Shown here: in pieces, positions 24,223 to 25,805 of the stretch | How the letters are laid out: the number at the start of each line of letters is the position of its first letter | How positions within the stretch are numbered: position 1 is the stretch's first letter | NCBI GenBank assembly: GCA_030831005.1 | Contig: JAURLW010000087.1 | Coordinates: 1-25,805 of the forward strand | Length of the DNA stretch: 25,805 nt | Direction of reading: 5' to 3' | Source: Bacteroidota bacterium | GTDB lineage: Bacteria > Bacteroidota > Bacteroidia > Chitinophagales > Chitinophagaceae | The notes under the pieces: model-generated | The model's database searches: none | What the model saw: the letters and a program-made list of their open reading frames with translations, nothing else | What the model was told of the DNA's origin: nothing | Position numbers and translations under genes: made by a program

Positions 24223-24852
24223 ATGAATTTACTAGATGCCATGAATTGGAGATATGCCGTTAAAGCGTTTGATCCAGAAAAGCAAGTTGCAGATGAAAAA
24301 ATTGAACACTTATTAAAAGTAGCCCACCTGGCACCTACATCTATGGGTCAACAACCTTTTGTTATTTTATGGGTGAAAAATACTGAAGTTAGAAAACAAT
24401 TAGTACCCCATTCTTATGGTCAAGAAAAAGTAGCCACCTCTTCTCATTTATTAGTGTTTTGTGCAAAAACAAATTTAAACGATGCTTCAGTTGACGCTTT
24501 CATGCAACATGCAGCAAGCGTATCTGGTCAGCCAATTACTGCTTATGATGGTTTTAGTGCTATGGTAAAAGGATTTTTAGGTATGATGACAGAAGAAATG
24601 AAATTGGGTTGGGCTAGTCGTCAAGCATACTTAGCAATGGGAAGCCTACTCACTGCAGCGGCTATAGAGCAAATCGATTCTTGCCCTATGGAAGGTTTTG
24701 TAGCGAGTGCTTATGATGAAGTATTGGGTTTAAAAGAAAAAAATCTAACCGCTATTTGCGCTATTTCTTTAGGTCATCGCTCAGCAGATGATGCAACTCA
24801 GCATTATCCAAAAATCAGATTACCCTACGAAACCATCATTCAAACGGTATAA
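24223..24852 (+). CDS. NAD(P)H-dependent nitroreductase-family oxidoreductase
   Basis: FMN enzymes of this family reduce nitro compounds, quinones and related electrophiles with NAD(P)H. The 209-residue protein has the N-terminal FMN-binding pattern MNWRYAVKAFDPEK, then HLAPTSMGQQPFVILWVKN (substrate/FMN region), the ASRQAYLAMGSLLTAAAIEQ helix, CPMEGF and a C-terminal ICAISLGHRSADD loop. These fit the NfsB/YodC-like group. It follows a Crp/Fnr regulator and has its own terminator. Between them, TAAGCTAGCTTA (palindrome, about 24153-24164) could be an operator or a short hairpin. Confidence 0.91.
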   Translation: MNLLDAMNWRYAVKAFDPEKQVADEKIEHLLKVAHLAPTSMGQQPFVILWVKNTEVRKQLVPHSYGQEKVATSSHLLVFCAKTNLNDASVDAFMQHAASVSGQPITAYDGFSAMVKGFLGMMTEEMKLGWASRQAYLAMGSLLTAAAIEQIDSCPMEGFVASAYDEVLGLKEKNLTAICAISLGHRSADDATQHYPKIRLPYETIIQTV

Positions 24853-24870
24853 AATAGTTTTCAATGGATT

Positions 24871-24901
24871 AAAAAGTGCACCAACAGGTGCACTTTTTTT
24901 T
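24871..24901 (+). terminator. Rho-independent terminator of the nitroreductase gene
   Basis: A 12-bp stem, AAAAAGTGCACC / GGTGCACTTTTT, with an AACA loop ends in eight T residues. It lies 18 bases after the stop codon. Confidence 0.9.
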
Positions 24902-24945
24902 GCCTTATCTTGAAAAATAGCTCCTAAGTGCTTAATTTAATTTAG

Positions 24946-24953
24946 TATTTTTG
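24946..24953 (+). promoter_or_regulatory. -7 promoter box of the nucleotidyltransferase gene
   Basis: TATTTTTG matches TAnnTTTG exactly. It ends 21 bases before the GTG start and 10 bases before a four-codon upstream reading frame. No -33 TTTG is seen at the normal distance. Confidence 0.42.
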
Positions 24954-24974
24954 ATTACTTAAAATGACAAACAC

Positions 24975-25805
24975 GTGAAAGCAATAATTCCGGTAGCTGG
25001 TGCAGGTACCAAATTACGCCCTTTAACCTATACGCAGCCCAAAGCGCTTATCCCAATTGCTGGTAAAACTATCTTGAGTGTAATTGTAGATCAATTATTA
25101 GCAGCAGGTGTAGATGAGTTTGTTTTTGTTATTGGTTACCTAGGTGAGAAAATTCAACATTATGTAGAAAAGCATTATCCGCATATAAAATATAGCATTG
25201 TCAATCAGGCTGATAGAAACGGAACTGGGCATGCCATTTGGTTAACTAAAGAGGCTGTTCAAAACGATGATGTTATCATTGTATTTGGAGATACCTTGTG
25301 CGATTATAATTTAGAAAAAGTTATTGCTTCTGCTACTTCTCAAATAGGTGTGAAGAAAGTGGACGATCCAAGATTATTTGGAGTGGCTGAGTTAGATGAG
25401 CTAGATCGTGTTTTAAAAGTTGCTGAAAAACCCCTTATACCTAAAAGTAATATGGCAATGGTGGGCGTTTACTATATAAAAGAAACCGCTCAATTATATG
25501 CAATCCTTGATAAGGACATGCAAGATAATGTGCATTTGCAAGGCGAATATCATTTGACCAATGCTATTCAAAAAATGATAGAACAAGGAATTGTTTTTGA
25601 TGCTTTTAAGGTAAATAATTGGTTTGATTGTGGTAAGAAGGATACCTTACTGTCTACTAATGCGCTTTTGCTGAAACAACAATATGAACAACAGCCTGCA
25701 TCAGCTATTATCAATCAAGATACTACAGTAATCATTCAACCTGTGAGTATTGCCGAAGGCTGTAAAATCACCCACTCTATTATTGGACCAAACGTAACGA
25801 TTGGA
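24975..25805 (+). CDS. Sugar-phosphate nucleotidyltransferase with left-handed beta-helix C-terminus, partial at right edge
   Basis: The frame opens with GTG and stays open for 277 codons to the window end. The N-terminal nucleotide-binding motif is VAGAGTKLRPLTYTQPKALI (7-26), with K13 where many relatives have R; this variant is, as far as I recall, common in Bacteroidota. Other marks: QADRNGTGHAI, the metal-binding GDT at 105-107, LQGEYHLTNAIQKMI and NWFDCGKKDTLLSTN. The last visible part (VSIAEGCKITHSIIGPNVTIG) begins a hexapeptide beta-helix. The enzyme joins a sugar-1-phosphate to NTP; whether the product is UDP-, dTDP- or GDP-sugar cannot be told. The GTG overlaps a TGA of a tiny upstream frame. 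Confidence 0.9.
   Translation, partial: MKAIIPVAGAGTKLRPLTYTQPKALIPIAGKTILSVIVDQLLAAGVDEFVFVIGYLGEKIQHYVEKHYPHIKYSIVNQADRNGTGHAIWLTKEAVQNDDVIIVFGDTLCDYNLEKVIASATSQIGVKKVDDPRLFGVAELDELDRVLKVAEKPLIPKSNMAMVGVYYIKETAQLYAILDKDMQDNVHLQGEYHLTNAIQKMIEQGIVFDAFKVNNWFDCGKKDTLLSTNALLLKQQYEQQPASAIINQDTTVIIQPVSIAEGCKITHSIIGPNVTIG

Noticed and set aside
1..25805. CRISPR arrays, insertion sequences, prophage or integron sites
   Set aside because: I saw no regularly spaced direct repeats, transposase or integrase motifs, or matched terminal inverted repeats anywhere in the window.

Overview
The window looks like chromosomal DNA of a Bacteroidota bacterium, plausibly Chitinophagaceae or a relative (family level is inference). 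The DNA is AT-rich, start codons mostly lack Shine-Dalgarno sequences, and several genes are preceded by the Bacteroidota -7 promoter box TAnnTTTG. The proteins fit the phylum: a TonB-dependent receptor with an N-terminal carboxypeptidase-regulatory-like domain, many small lipoproteins, single-chain GlyRS, a CusA-TolC fusion pump and a Crp/Fnr regulator of about 200 residues. I see no IS element, CRISPR array, rRNA or phage module; this is mostly housekeeping chromosome with small accessory patches.

Layout. 1-7367 (minus strand): dgt and queA are 1 nt apart, followed by a small exported protein and a heavy-metal efflux RND pump fused to a TolC-like outer-membrane factor, cut by the left edge. 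7506-10307: a TonB-dependent receptor and a secreted NTF2/SnoaL-like protein whose stop codons abut with no base between them. 10389-14015 (plus): glyS with its terminator, a small helical protein, then a lipoprotein pair resembling MbnP and its di-heme partner MbnH. 14039-16156 (minus): an unrecognised overlapping two-gene membrane/soluble module, a small lipoprotein and an OmpR-type response regulator. 16296-17815 (plus): tRNA-Leu(UAG) and trigger factor. 17842-22020 (minus): moxR, a terminator, then scoA-scoB, an exported protein with a lysine-rich tail, and arfB, tightly packed. 22197-25805 (plus): a flavin-reductase-like protein, a small exported helical protein, a Crp/Fnr regulator, a nitroreductase and a sugar-phosphate nucleotidyltransferase cut by the right edge.

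Functional themes. Metal and redox handling recurs: the heavy-metal pump and the MbnP/MbnH-like pair, which by homology may make a kynurenine-containing copper-binding lipoprotein. Translation is represented by glyS, queA, tRNA-Leu, tig and arfB. The points most worth following up are a signal-peptide-like segment inside the pump-TolC fusion, the MbnP/MbnH-like pair outside any methanobactin context, the unidentified overlapping gene pair at 14039-15002, and promoters sitting almost on start codons, one of them built into a terminator.
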